NCBI RefSeq assembly: GCF_001308015.1
Contig: NZ_LGYH01000007.1
Span: 1-64,000 of the forward strand
Origin: Neisseria sp. 83E34
GTDB lineage: Bacteria; Pseudomonadota; Gammaproteobacteria; Burkholderiales; Neisseriaceae
Reading direction: 5' to 3'
Length of the DNA: 64,000 nucleotides
Made by a program: the position numbers and the translations under genes. Shown here one piece after another: positions 31,772 to 39,121 of this stretch; the first letter of the stretch is position 1, and every line of letters starts with the position of its first letter. The notes below the pieces were generated by a model. It searched no databases and had not been told where the DNA came from. It was given only the letters and a program-made list of their open reading frames with translations.

Positions 31772-32304
31772 TTGGGAGAAAACCCCTTTCGTGTAAAACA
31801 AATAAACGGCATTACAAACCCTTCTTTAAGAATTTGTAATGCTTTTAAATCCTGTTGTGCAACACACAATGCGTTTGTAATACACAGATTATTTTCTCGT
31901 CCTGATTGTTTAACCTTTAAAGCTGCATCTGTATTTGAATCAGCAGGAATTATTTCCTTAAAAGAAAATTGACTATTAATTTTTGAAAACAATGATTTTG
32001 TTGCTGGATGAAAGTATAAATGATGAAAATGCCTGATATTATTTTCCTGATTTGCAGCTAGAACTAAATCAGGAATCCGATACATGAACGTATCAGCAAC
32101 CTGTAAATCGTCATCCATAATGATAGGATTAATTTTGGGATATGCTGCAGGAACAACACCTATATTAATGCTTCTTTCTTTCAATGCTGTCATACATTCC
32201 TCAAAAGTAGAAAACAATAAGATATTCCTATTAAAAAAATGGTGTGCAACCGCAGCATAACTACATGTTGAAGGATACATTTTATTCCCCAAAGTTCCAA
32301 TCAT
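31768..32304 (-). CDS. BacA/prephenate decarboxylase-like protein
   Basis: A 178-aa A+T-rich gene. From memory of the family, its layout follows BacA, the prephenate decarboxylase of bacilysin synthesis, which shares the prephenate-dehydratase fold. It has G-T-L-G near the N terminus, S-Y-A-A, S-T-F-E-E-C, V-V-P-A-A-Y and D-D-D-L-Q-V. It then has a H-P segment, S-N-T-D-A-A-L-K-V-K, I-T-N-A-L-C-V-A, and a late M-P-F-I-C-F. BacA has a comparable end. No amidohydrolase, ligase or other bacilysin gene is adjacent, only the coupled LysE-type exporter. AGGAG precedes the ATG. It could instead be a substrate-binding or regulatory protein of the same fold, so the enzyme call is tentative. Composition differs from gcvP and lpxH, suggesting separate acquisition. 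Confidence 0.55.
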   Translation of the reverse strand: MIGTLGNKMYPSTCSYAAVAHHFFNRNILLFSTFEECMTALKERSINIGVVPAAYPKINPIIMDDDLQVADTFMYRIPDLVLAANQENNIRHFHHLYFHPATKSLFSKINSQFSFKEIIPADSNTDAALKVKQSGRENNLCITNALCVAQQDLKALQILKEGFVMPFICFTRKGFSPK

Positions 32305-32522
32305 TCTAAGTCTCCTAAAAATATACTATCCCTATAAGCTTATGAAAAAATAACTGCTATTTATCAGTTAGTTAATATATTAATTTATTAACAGGACTAA
32401 ATCAATCATGTAACTGTAACTTAAAATTTAATATTAATCGTTATTAAATTTTTCTTATTTATATTTATCCTTTTTTCATAAATAGCCATACCATTTTTTA
32501 TTTTATCCAACAGTTAAAATAT

Positions 32523-33254
32523 TCATTCTCCTAATACCTCCATCTCCACCCCCTCCGGCGACACCGACAAATACCCGCCCTGTGCACCATGCCAATCCGG
32601 CAGCACATAACGCTTGACCGTTTTACCGTTGAACACATGCTCGTGCACATGCGGTCGGTGTGTGTGTCCGTGGATAATGGCCTGAGCTTGCGGATGCCGG
32701 CTTAAAACGGCCTGCACGCCTTGTTCGGTAACGTCGGAAATCGCTGTCCGGCCCATTTGCTGCTTTTTCTGTTTGCTAGCGGTGCGGATTTTGGCGGCGA
32801 TTTTCCGGCGGCGGCTTTGCGGCAGGGAGAGCAAGGCTTTGCGCAGCCACGGGTTGCGGATGATGCGGCGGAAGCGTTGGTAGGAAATATCGTCGGTACA
32901 CATTTCGTCGCCGTGGGTAATCAGATAAGTTTGCCCGTAAAGCTCGATGATTTGGTTTTCGGGCAGTAGCGTCATGCCTGCTGCTTCGGCGTAACGCTTG
33001 CCGAGCAGGAAATCGCGGTTGCCGCAGATAAAATATACGGGCGCGGTTTGGCTGAACGCTTTTAAAGCGGCGGCGGTTTGGCGTGCGGTTTCGCTGAGAA
33101 TGTCGTCGCCCAGCCATACTTCAAACAAGTCGCCGAGAATATAGAGCGCGCCGGTTTTGCCGCGCCAGCTTTCTAAGGTTTGTAAGAATAAGCGGTTCAG
33201 CTCGGGCGTGTCATCGGAGAGGTGGAGATCGGCGATGAAAATGGTGGGCTGCAT
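32523..33254 (-). CDS. lpxH: UDP-2,3-diacylglucosamine diphosphatase
   Basis: Cleaves UDP-2,3-diacylglucosamine to lipid X in lipid A synthesis, as a peripheral enzyme at the inner membrane. The 243-aa product has the calcineurin-like phosphoesterase motifs in order: I-A-D-L-H-L-S, G-D-L-F-E-V-W-L-G-D-D, G-N-R-D-F, T-H-G-D-E-M-C-T-D-D and H-G-H-T-H-R-P. The start at 33254 gives the family length; in-frame codons 12 residues upstream would add an unrelated leader. No clear ribosome binding site was seen for either. Upstream on the same strand lies the MFS transporter. Confidence 0.93.
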   Translation of the reverse strand: MQPTIFIADLHLSDDTPELNRLFLQTLESWRGKTGALYILGDLFEVWLGDDILSETARQTAAALKAFSQTAPVYFICGNRDFLLGKRYAEAAGMTLLPENQIIELYGQTYLITHGDEMCTDDISYQRFRRIIRNPWLRKALLSLPQSRRRKIAAKIRTASKQKKQQMGRTAISDVTEQGVQAVLSRHPQAQAIIHGHTHRPHVHEHVFNGKTVKRYVLPDWHGAQGGYLSVSPEGVEMEVLGE

Positions 33255-33316
33255 AAGTGTGCGTGTTGATGAAAACTTAAGGCGCATCATAACTTAATTT
33301 GCGCCTGCGTGTAGAG

Positions 33317-33360
33317 CATGCCTGCCTGAAAAAGCATGGCGAGGGTTTTCAGACAGGCCT
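33317..33360 (-). repeat. degenerate DUS pair overlapping the MFS transporter stop
   Basis: ATGCCTGCCTGAAAA (33318-33332) faces TTTTCAGACAGGCCT (33346-33360). Each has one change from the DUS. The right copy overlaps the last codons of the transporter gene. Confidence 0.5.
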
Positions 33361-34509
33361 CAACATGCCTTTGAAGGTAATCAGCAGAGCCGCGGTTTGC
33401 ACGCCCAGCAGCACCCACACCACGCCTTGCCAGCCGCTGTGCGCATAAGCCAGCCCGCAGAGCCAGGCGCCAATGGTACCGCCGCCGTAATAAGCCATGT
33501 AGTAAAGCCCGGAAGCGAGCGAACGGCCTTCTTTCACATTGGCCGCAATATAGCTGATGGTAGCCGCCTGAGTGATAAACACGCCGGACGACATCAACAC
33601 CAGCGCACCGATAACAGCCGCCAGCGGCGATACAAGCGTGCCGAGCATGCCAGCCATAGACAAGCCCACCGCCATCAATATGGTGCGCGCGCTGCCGAAA
33701 CGGTTGATCAGTTTGGCAGACAAAGGCGTTATCACCATGCCGATTAAATAAACGGAAAACAGATTGGCCAAGTCCGCGCTGTTGAGCTGATAAGGCGCCG
33801 CGGCCAAATGCAGATTGATATAGGTGAAGCAGCCCACCAGCGAACACAACACACAGGCGCCGAGCAAGCAAGCGGCAATCACATAACGGTTGTGCAGATG
33901 GCCAGAAAGCGTGTTCAGGGCTGTTTTAAAATGAGGTTTGGGCACAAAACGGCGCGATGCCGGCAGCTGCTTCCACACAAAAAACGCGCTGCTCAAAGTG
34001 AGCGCCGCCATCACATAAAACGCAGAGCGCCAGCCCATAATCTCACTCAGATGCCCCAGCATAAAGCGCCCCATAAAGCCGCCCATTACCGTGCCCGCCA
34101 CATAAAACGACATCAAGCGCGTCATGGTTGCCGTTTTAAACTCTTCACCGATATAGGCAATCAGCACCACCGTAATCCCCGGCACCGCCAAGCCCTGCAA
34201 AAAGCGGAAAGCCATCATTTGCTCAATCGACTGCACACCAGCCAGCAGCGCAGTAGGCAGCGCCAGAAAAATCAGCGAACCCACAATAAACACCTTACGG
34301 CCGACGGCATCAGAAAGCATGCCCATAAACGGCGACATCAAAGCTACACCGAACACAGTCGCCCCCACAGCCAATCCGGCTTGCACTTCCGTTGCCTGCA
34401 AATCCCGCACCAACAAAGGCAGAATCGCCTGCACGGCATACACTTGCAAAAACGCAAACACGCCCACCAGAAAAACGGCAGCACCCAACAAACGGCTAAA
34501 AGGTTTCAT
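33349..34509 (-). CDS. MFS transporter, YnfM/drug-efflux type
   Basis: A 386-aa, 12-helix major facilitator. The signature between helices 2 and 3 is seen as P-F-M-G-M-L-S-D-A-V-G-R-K (about 60-72), and G-I-T-V-V-L-I-A-Y-I-G-E-E in helix 4 fits the YnfM/arabinose-efflux-like group. The substrate cannot be told from sequence. One exact DUS (34518-34529) lies within 20 nt upstream of the start, between the start and its promoter. Confidence 0.85.
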   Translation of the reverse strand: MKPFSRLLGAAVFLVGVFAFLQVYAVQAILPLLVRDLQATEVQAGLAVGATVFGVALMSPFMGMLSDAVGRKVFIVGSLIFLALPTALLAGVQSIEQMMAFRFLQGLAVPGITVVLIAYIGEEFKTATMTRLMSFYVAGTVMGGFMGRFMLGHLSEIMGWRSAFYVMAALTLSSAFFVWKQLPASRRFVPKPHFKTALNTLSGHLHNRYVIAACLLGACVLCSLVGCFTYINLHLAAAPYQLNSADLANLFSVYLIGMVITPLSAKLINRFGSARTILMAVGLSMAGMLGTLVSPLAAVIGALVLMSSGVFITQAATISYIAANVKEGRSLASGLYYMAYYGGGTIGAWLCGLAYAHSGWQGVVWVLLGVQTAALLITFKGMLRPV

Positions 34510-34581
34510 ATCATTCTTTCAGACAGGCATTTACGGCCGCCCGCTTCACTATCCATATCCTCGGCTTGCCACACACCAAAA

Positions 34582-34671
34582 TTCACATTTATATATTAAC
34601 TATAATTCCCACGGCACTTGGCTAACCGGATTTAAAGCCGGTTTCTCCTCTTCCGGCAACGTGCCGCGAGG
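34582..34671 (+). promoter_or_regulatory. ilvE promoter and structured 5' leader element
   Basis: A perfect TATAAT (34601-34606) lies upstream of ilvE, with a weak TTCACA (34582-34587) before it. Transcription should begin near 34613, exactly where a structured block starts. The outer stem CGGCAC (34612-34617) pairs with GTGCCG (34661-34666). Inside, AACCGG (34624-34629) can pair with CCGGTT (34638-34643), or GCCGG (34637-34641) can pair with CCGGC (34653-34657), so two inner hairpins exclude each other. Switching structures in front of an amino-acid gene suggest a riboswitch or attenuator. I do not recognise a known class. Confidence 0.5.
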
Positions 34672-34832
34672 CATTCATTAACAATCAAACTACCTTTCAG
34701 ACAGGCATTTTACCCCTCTTGGCTACAACCGACTACACACACCCACCCCAATTACAAGCAAGCCCTTGCCAAACCCCTGTCTGAAAGCGTATCTTTATAG
34801 CTTTGAGAATTTCCGATTAAGGGTTACACACA

Positions 34833-35831
34833 ATGAGCAGAACCGTTCCAGCCGTATTCGGCAGCGTCTTTCACCAAGAAATGCCGGTATTGGCTTATGA
34901 AAACGGCGCATGGCAACCCGTGCGCTGGCAGTCCGCACACGATCTCACCTTATCCCCCGGCGCACACGCCATCCACTACGGCAGCGAATGTTTTGAAGGG
35001 CTCAAAGCCTTCCGCCAGCAAAACGGCCGCATCGTTTTATTCCGCCCGCAGGCCAACATCGAACGCATGCGCCAAAGCGCCCGCCTGCTGCACCTGCCCG
35101 TGCCCGACAGCGAAGCCTATCTGAACGCGTTGGTAGAGCTGGTTAAACGCGCGGCAGACGAAGTTCCCGACGCACCTGCCGCCCTCTATCTGCGCCCCAC
35201 CCTGATCGGCACCGACCCCGTTATCGGCAAAGCCGGCACACCCTCCGAAACCGCCTTGCTCTACATCCTTGCCTCGCCCGTGGGCGACTATTTCAAAGTC
35301 GGTTCCCCCATGAAGCTTTTGGTGGAAACCGAACACATGCGTTGCGCACCGCACATGGGCCGCGTGAAATGCGGCGGCAACTACGCCTCAGCCCTGCCCT
35401 GGGTGCTCAAAGCCAAAGAAGAATACGGTGCCAACCAAGTCTTGTTCTGCCCCAACGGCGATGTGCAGGAAACCGGCGCATCCAACTTCGCCCTGATTAA
35501 CGGCAACGAAATCATCACCAAACCACTTACCGATGAATTTCTGCACGGCGTGACCCGCGATTCCGTGTTGACCGTAGCCAAAGATTTGGGCTACACCGTA
35601 AGCGAGCGCAACTTCACCGTAGACGAGCTGAAAGCCGCCGTGGAAAACGGAGCAGAAGCCATCCTCACCGGCACCGCAGCCGTGATTTCCCCGGTCACCT
35701 CGTTTGTCATCAACGGCCAAGAAATCCCCGTGCAAAGTCAGGAACGCGGCTACGCCATCCGCAAAGCCGTTACCGACATCCAATACGGCGTGGTCGAAGA
35801 CAAACACGGCTGGTTGGTTGACGTGTGCTGA
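34833..35831 (+). CDS. ilvE: branched-chain amino acid aminotransferase
   Basis: A PLP fold-type IV transaminase of 332 aa that interconverts branched-chain 2-oxo acids and Leu, Ile or Val. Seen are H-Y-G-S-E-C-F-E-G-L-K-A-F-R (about 50-63), the PLP-lysine in R-V-K-C-G-G-N-Y-A-S (about 175-184), and E-T-G-A-S-N-F near 212. AAGGG lies about 10 nt upstream of the ATG. The leader from 34613 to 34832 is over 200 nt long and carries a structured element plus an exact DUS (34696-34707) and a partial one at 34776. Confidence 0.95.
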   Translation: MSRTVPAVFGSVFHQEMPVLAYENGAWQPVRWQSAHDLTLSPGAHAIHYGSECFEGLKAFRQQNGRIVLFRPQANIERMRQSARLLHLPVPDSEAYLNALVELVKRAADEVPDAPAALYLRPTLIGTDPVIGKAGTPSETALLYILASPVGDYFKVGSPMKLLVETEHMRCAPHMGRVKCGGNYASALPWVLKAKEEYGANQVLFCPNGDVQETGASNFALINGNEIITKPLTDEFLHGVTRDSVLTVAKDLGYTVSERNFTVDELKAAVENGAEAILTGTAAVISPVTSFVINGQEIPVQSQERGYAIRKAVTDIQYGVVEDKHGWLVDVC

Positions 35832-35851
35832 TTGTTTGAACAGGTAAACCT

Positions 35852-35885
35852 ATGCCTGTCTGAAAGCCACTTTTCAGACAGGCAT
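35852..35885 (+). terminator. paired DUS terminator after ilvE
   Basis: 14-bp arms (35852-35865, 35872-35885), both exact DUS, 20 nt after the ilvE stop. Confidence 0.75.
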
Positions 35886-35944
35886 TTCTGTAATCCCGAC
35901 TTTTTCTGTCCTACATAGTAAAACCACTTACATGGTAACCTTGC

Positions 35945-36021
35945 CGTCATACTCGGACTTGACCCGAATATCTTGAGTTTTAGTAAATTTAGGGATACTC
36001 GAGTCAAGCCCGAGTATGACG
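35945..36021. repeat. nested-palindrome element, copy 1
   Basis: A 77-bp imperfect inverted repeat with arms starting CGTCATACTCGG and ending CCGAGTATGACG. Each arm itself contains a smaller palindrome of the type ACTCGGG-N5-CCCGAGT, here with several changes. It sits between two DUS hairpins in the convergent gap of ilvE and the TerC-like gene. A better preserved copy is at 61028-61105. Confidence 0.8.
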
Positions 36022-36063
36022 TGCGTACTTTTTCTTAAGTTGATTGACGATACAAAAAATGAA

Positions 36064-36100
36064 CCATGCCTGTCTGAAAGTGAGTTTCAGACAGGCATGG
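36064..36100 (-). terminator. paired DUS terminator after the TerC-like gene
   Basis: 16-bp arms (36064-36079, 36085-36100), both exact DUS, 18 nt after the stop on the minus strand. Confidence 0.75.
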
Positions 36101-36117
36101 TTTATTCAGCCTTGCAT

Positions 36118-37674
36118 TTATTCTTCCGGCAACTTAGTAATTTTCACACGCTCAATCCGCTGCCCTTCTTTTTCAATCACCTCAAAGCGCCAGCCGTGGA
36201 AACTGATAAAGTCGCCCACGTCGGGAATGGTGTGCAGCTCTTCCATAATCAGGCCGGCCACCGTGTGGTATTCGGTATCTTCATCCTGCGGCGGCAGGTT
36301 GAGTTGCGGTACAAGTTCCACATATTCAAGCGAGCCGTCAACAGTAAAGCTTTCGTCTGCATTCTCTTGCAAAGCCGGCTCTTCTTCGCGTTCAAATTCT
36401 TCGGGAAATTCGCCAGCGATGGTTTCAAGCAAGTCTTTCATGGTTACCATACCGAGCACAGCCCCAAACTCATCCACCACCAAAGCATAATCGGCGCTGC
36501 TTTTGCGGAAAAGTTCGATAGCATCCAGCGCCGTGGTGCTGTCGGGCAGAATCAGCGGCTGGCGTATGGCAGCCTGAATATTGATTTCGCCGCTTTCCAA
36601 AATCTGACTGAGCAAATCTTTTCTGTTGATATAGCCTAAAGGCTCGTCCACCCCGGCTTTGCCCACCACCAGCAAACGCGAATACGGCGTTTCCTGCAAT
36701 TTAACCCGTTGCTCTTCTTTGCTTTGCGAAATATCCAGCCGCTCGATGTCGCGGCGCGGAATCATCACACCCATAATCGGGCGCTCGGCCAGCGTGAGCA
36801 CGCTGCGAATCATGGATTTTTCATTTTCTTCAAAATGCGTGTCGTCTTCCGATTCACTGCCTGCTTTGGCCAGCACGCTTTCGCGTATGCCCATCATACC
36901 CAACACATTCTCAGCCGTACGTTGCCGCCATGAACGGCCGCTGTATGCGTTTTTGTCGGTATTGCGGCTGGCGATTTGGTTGAAAATTTCAATCAAAATC
37001 GAGAAGCCGATCGCCGCGTACAAATAGCCTTTCGGAATCTCAACGTGAAACGCTTCGGCAATCAGCGAGAAACCGATCATCAGTAGGAAGCCCAAGCACA
37101 GCATCACCACGGTAGGATGCTTGTCAACAAATTCGGTCAGCGGTTTGCTGGCCCAAATCATCATGCTCATTGCCACCACCACGGCAGCCATAGCCACTTC
37201 AATATGCTGCACCATAGCCACCGCCGTGATTACTGCATCAAGCGAAAACACAGCATCCAATATCAGAATCTGCACCACAACACCCCAAAACGGCGCATGA
37301 ATTTTATGATGCTCGGCTACGGCATAATGGTTTATACCTTCCAGCCGCTCATGCAGCTCGGTGGTGGCTTTATAAAGCAGAAACAAACCGCCGAAAAACA
37401 TAATCATGTCTTTGCCCGACACGGAATGGCCGCTGATCTCAAACAAAGGCGTGGTCAGCCGCATCATCTGCACCATAAAGCCCAGCATCACCAAACGCAT
37501 CATCACAGCCAGCACCAAGCCGGTTACGCGCGCGCGGTCGCGGTGTGCGGGTTTTACCTTATTGGCGAGAATCGCCACAAATACCAAATTGTCGATGCCG
37601 AGCACCACTTCCAACACAATCAGGGTCGCAAAGCCCAGCCAGGTTACCGGATCGGCCAACCAACTGAAATCCAT
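36118..37674 (-). CDS. TerC-family membrane protein with CBS and CorC/HlyC domains
   Basis: A 518-aa protein with an N-terminal TerC-type membrane domain of about seven helices (1-230). It has the acidic motifs V-L-G-I-D-N-L-V-F (about 23-31) and D-A-V-F-S-L-D-A-V near 140. A CBS-domain pair (about 300-420) and a C-terminal CorC/HlyC transporter-associated domain (about 435-515, with V-A-G-L-I-M-E) follow. This is the YoaE/YegH layout. TerC homologues are tied to metal-ion (manganese) export or metalation; the substrate here is not shown. AGGA precedes the ATG, and an intrinsic terminator lies 33 nt upstream of the start. Confidence 0.88.
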   Translation of the reverse strand: MDFSWLADPVTWLGFATLIVLEVVLGIDNLVFVAILANKVKPAHRDRARVTGLVLAVMMRLVMLGFMVQMMRLTTPLFEISGHSVSGKDMIMFFGGLFLLYKATTELHERLEGINHYAVAEHHKIHAPFWGVVVQILILDAVFSLDAVITAVAMVQHIEVAMAAVVVAMSMMIWASKPLTEFVDKHPTVVMLCLGFLLMIGFSLIAEAFHVEIPKGYLYAAIGFSILIEIFNQIASRNTDKNAYSGRSWRQRTAENVLGMMGIRESVLAKAGSESEDDTHFEENEKSMIRSVLTLAERPIMGVMIPRRDIERLDISQSKEEQRVKLQETPYSRLLVVGKAGVDEPLGYINRKDLLSQILESGEINIQAAIRQPLILPDSTTALDAIELFRKSSADYALVVDEFGAVLGMVTMKDLLETIAGEFPEEFEREEEPALQENADESFTVDGSLEYVELVPQLNLPPQDEDTEYHTVAGLIMEELHTIPDVGDFISFHGWRFEVIEKEGQRIERVKITKLPEE

Positions 37675-37706
37675 GATATTTGATATCCTTTTTTAAACAA
37701 CGAAAA

Positions 37707-37729
37707 GCAGCCTGAAGAAATCAGGCTGC
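37707..37729 (-). terminator. terminator hairpin just upstream of the TerC-like gene
   Basis: On the minus strand a perfect 9-bp stem (GCAGCCTGA with TCAGGCTGC, 5-nt loop) is followed by TTTT, ending 33 nt before the start codon of the gene it precedes. The plus strand at 37723-37734 reads AGGCTGCCTGAA, identical to the Simonsiella-type DUS. It is either an attenuator or a stop for read-through from ccsA. Confidence 0.7.
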
Positions 37730-37858
37730 CTGAATCGGGCATATACGAAGGCGCGTATGATACTGCTCTGCTCTCCGTCTTTCATAATGTAAAGTATGCC
37801 TTTGGGTTGATTGAATAGATATGAGTTTAACAGTTTGGGCAAGATAAGGCAAAAAAGA

Positions 37859-37920
37859 AAATGCCTGTCTGAAAAGGCAGGGCAAGTTGCTGCTCAGCCC
37901 AAAGTTTCAGACAGGCATTT
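37859..37920 (-). terminator. paired DUS after ccsA
   Basis: 16-bp arms (37859-37874, 37905-37920) separated by 30 nt that can form a smaller inner stem. It lies 17 nt after the ccsA stop. Confidence 0.65.
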
Positions 37921-37936
37921 TTTCCCTTCGTTTTTA

Positions 37937-39121
37937 TTACAGCGTACCGTAAGAATGCAGACCGCTTAAAAACATGTTCACGCCCACAAAAGCGAAAGCC
38001 GTAATGAACAAACCGATAATCGCCCACCAAGCCAGCACTTTACCGCGCCAGCCCGCCACCAAACGCAAGTGCAGCCACACGGCATAGTTCAGCCACACGA
38101 TAAACGCCCAAGTTTCCTTCGGATCCCAGCTCCAATAGCGCCCCCATGCGTCTGCCGCCCACAAAGCGCCGAGAATCGTGGCAATCGTAAAAAACAGAAA
38201 GCCCACCGCAATCGCCTTATACATCGCTTCTTCAATGGTTTGCGCATCCGGCAGCCACCTCACACCGTTTTTACGTAATACCACGAGCTCGGCAATGCCC
38301 AGCATCGCCGCCATACAGAACGCACCATAGCCGATAAAGTTTGCCGGCACATGGATTTTCATCCACCACGACTGCAAAGCCGGAATCAATGGCTGAATCT
38401 GATGCGCCTCGCGTGCAATGCTGTACCACAAGATAAAACACACCACACCGGCCATAAACGTAAACACAAACGCCCCGGCCCGCTGCAGGGAAAACTTGGC
38501 TTCATAGTAAAGATACATCAGCGCCGTGATGACCATAAACAGAATAAACACTTCGTAAAGGTTAGACACAGGTATGTGCCCTGCATCCGGGCGCAAAAGA
38601 TAGCTTTCATGCCAGCGCACCAACAGGCCGGCAAATCCCGCTAGCGCAGAAACCCAGCCCAATGCAGTGCCCATACCGAGCAAAGTGTTGGTGCTACGTT
38701 GCTGCTTGGCAGCCACCAGCGCGCCGGCTATATAGCAGAACCATGCCAAAAATACGGTGGCACATTGCCACATAATTGCCGACTGGCTGCTTAAAAAGTA
38801 GCGCAGCAAAAATTTATTATGGTTGTCGAAATTACCGGCATACAGCATTACCGCGCCATAAGCCAAACCAATAGCAACAGGCACAAACCAGCGCATGGGC
38901 TTGAAAAACCAGCCTAATAAAATAGTTGCCACGGCACTGCCCCACAAGATGCTTACCTCATAAACATCCATCTGGTGCGGCACTTTAAATTGCGCCATCA
39001 CCGCAACTAATACGATAAAAGCAGCAAACAACCAATCGGCAATATTCAGGCTGCGCCAAAAGGAACGCTCTTGCAGCAAATGATGCTGCGGCAGTTTGAC
39101 TGTTTTGGTAGCATTATTCAT
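37937..39121 (-). CDS. ccsA: System II cytochrome c synthase subunit CcsA/ResC
   Basis: A 394-aa polytopic membrane protein that, with ResB/CcsB, carries heme to the periplasm and joins it to apocytochromes c. The tryptophan-rich heme-handling WWD-type motif is W-G-R-Y-W-S-W-D-P-K-E-T-W, near residue 325, followed by conserved His in the last helices. It overlaps resB by 8 bp, so the pair is one operon. Its substrates include cytochrome c1 (2010) and cytochrome c4 (41309) in this window. Confidence 0.93.
   Translation of the reverse strand: MNNATKTVKLPQHHLLQERSFWRSLNIADWLFAAFIVLVAVMAQFKVPHQMDVYEVSILWGSAVATILLGWFFKPMRWFVPVAIGLAYGAVMLYAGNFDNHNKFLLRYFLSSQSAIMWQCATVFLAWFCYIAGALVAAKQQRSTNTLLGMGTALGWVSALAGFAGLLVRWHESYLLRPDAGHIPVSNLYEVFILFMVITALMYLYYEAKFSLQRAGAFVFTFMAGVVCFILWYSIAREAHQIQPLIPALQSWWMKIHVPANFIGYGAFCMAAMLGIAELVVLRKNGVRWLPDAQTIEEAMYKAIAVGFLFFTIATILGALWAADAWGRYWSWDPKETWAFIVWLNYAVWLHLRLVAGWRGKVLAWWAIIGLFITAFAFVGVNMFLSGLHSYGTL

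Noticed and set aside
34612-34666. tRNA gene
   Set aside because: The closing stem is six pairs, with no T-arm GTTC motif and no anticodon arm of normal size; a structured leader fits better.
35945-36021. Correia repeat (CREE)
   Set aside because: The arms lack the Correia terminal sequence TATAG-TGGATTAA type and the length differs; it is another element.
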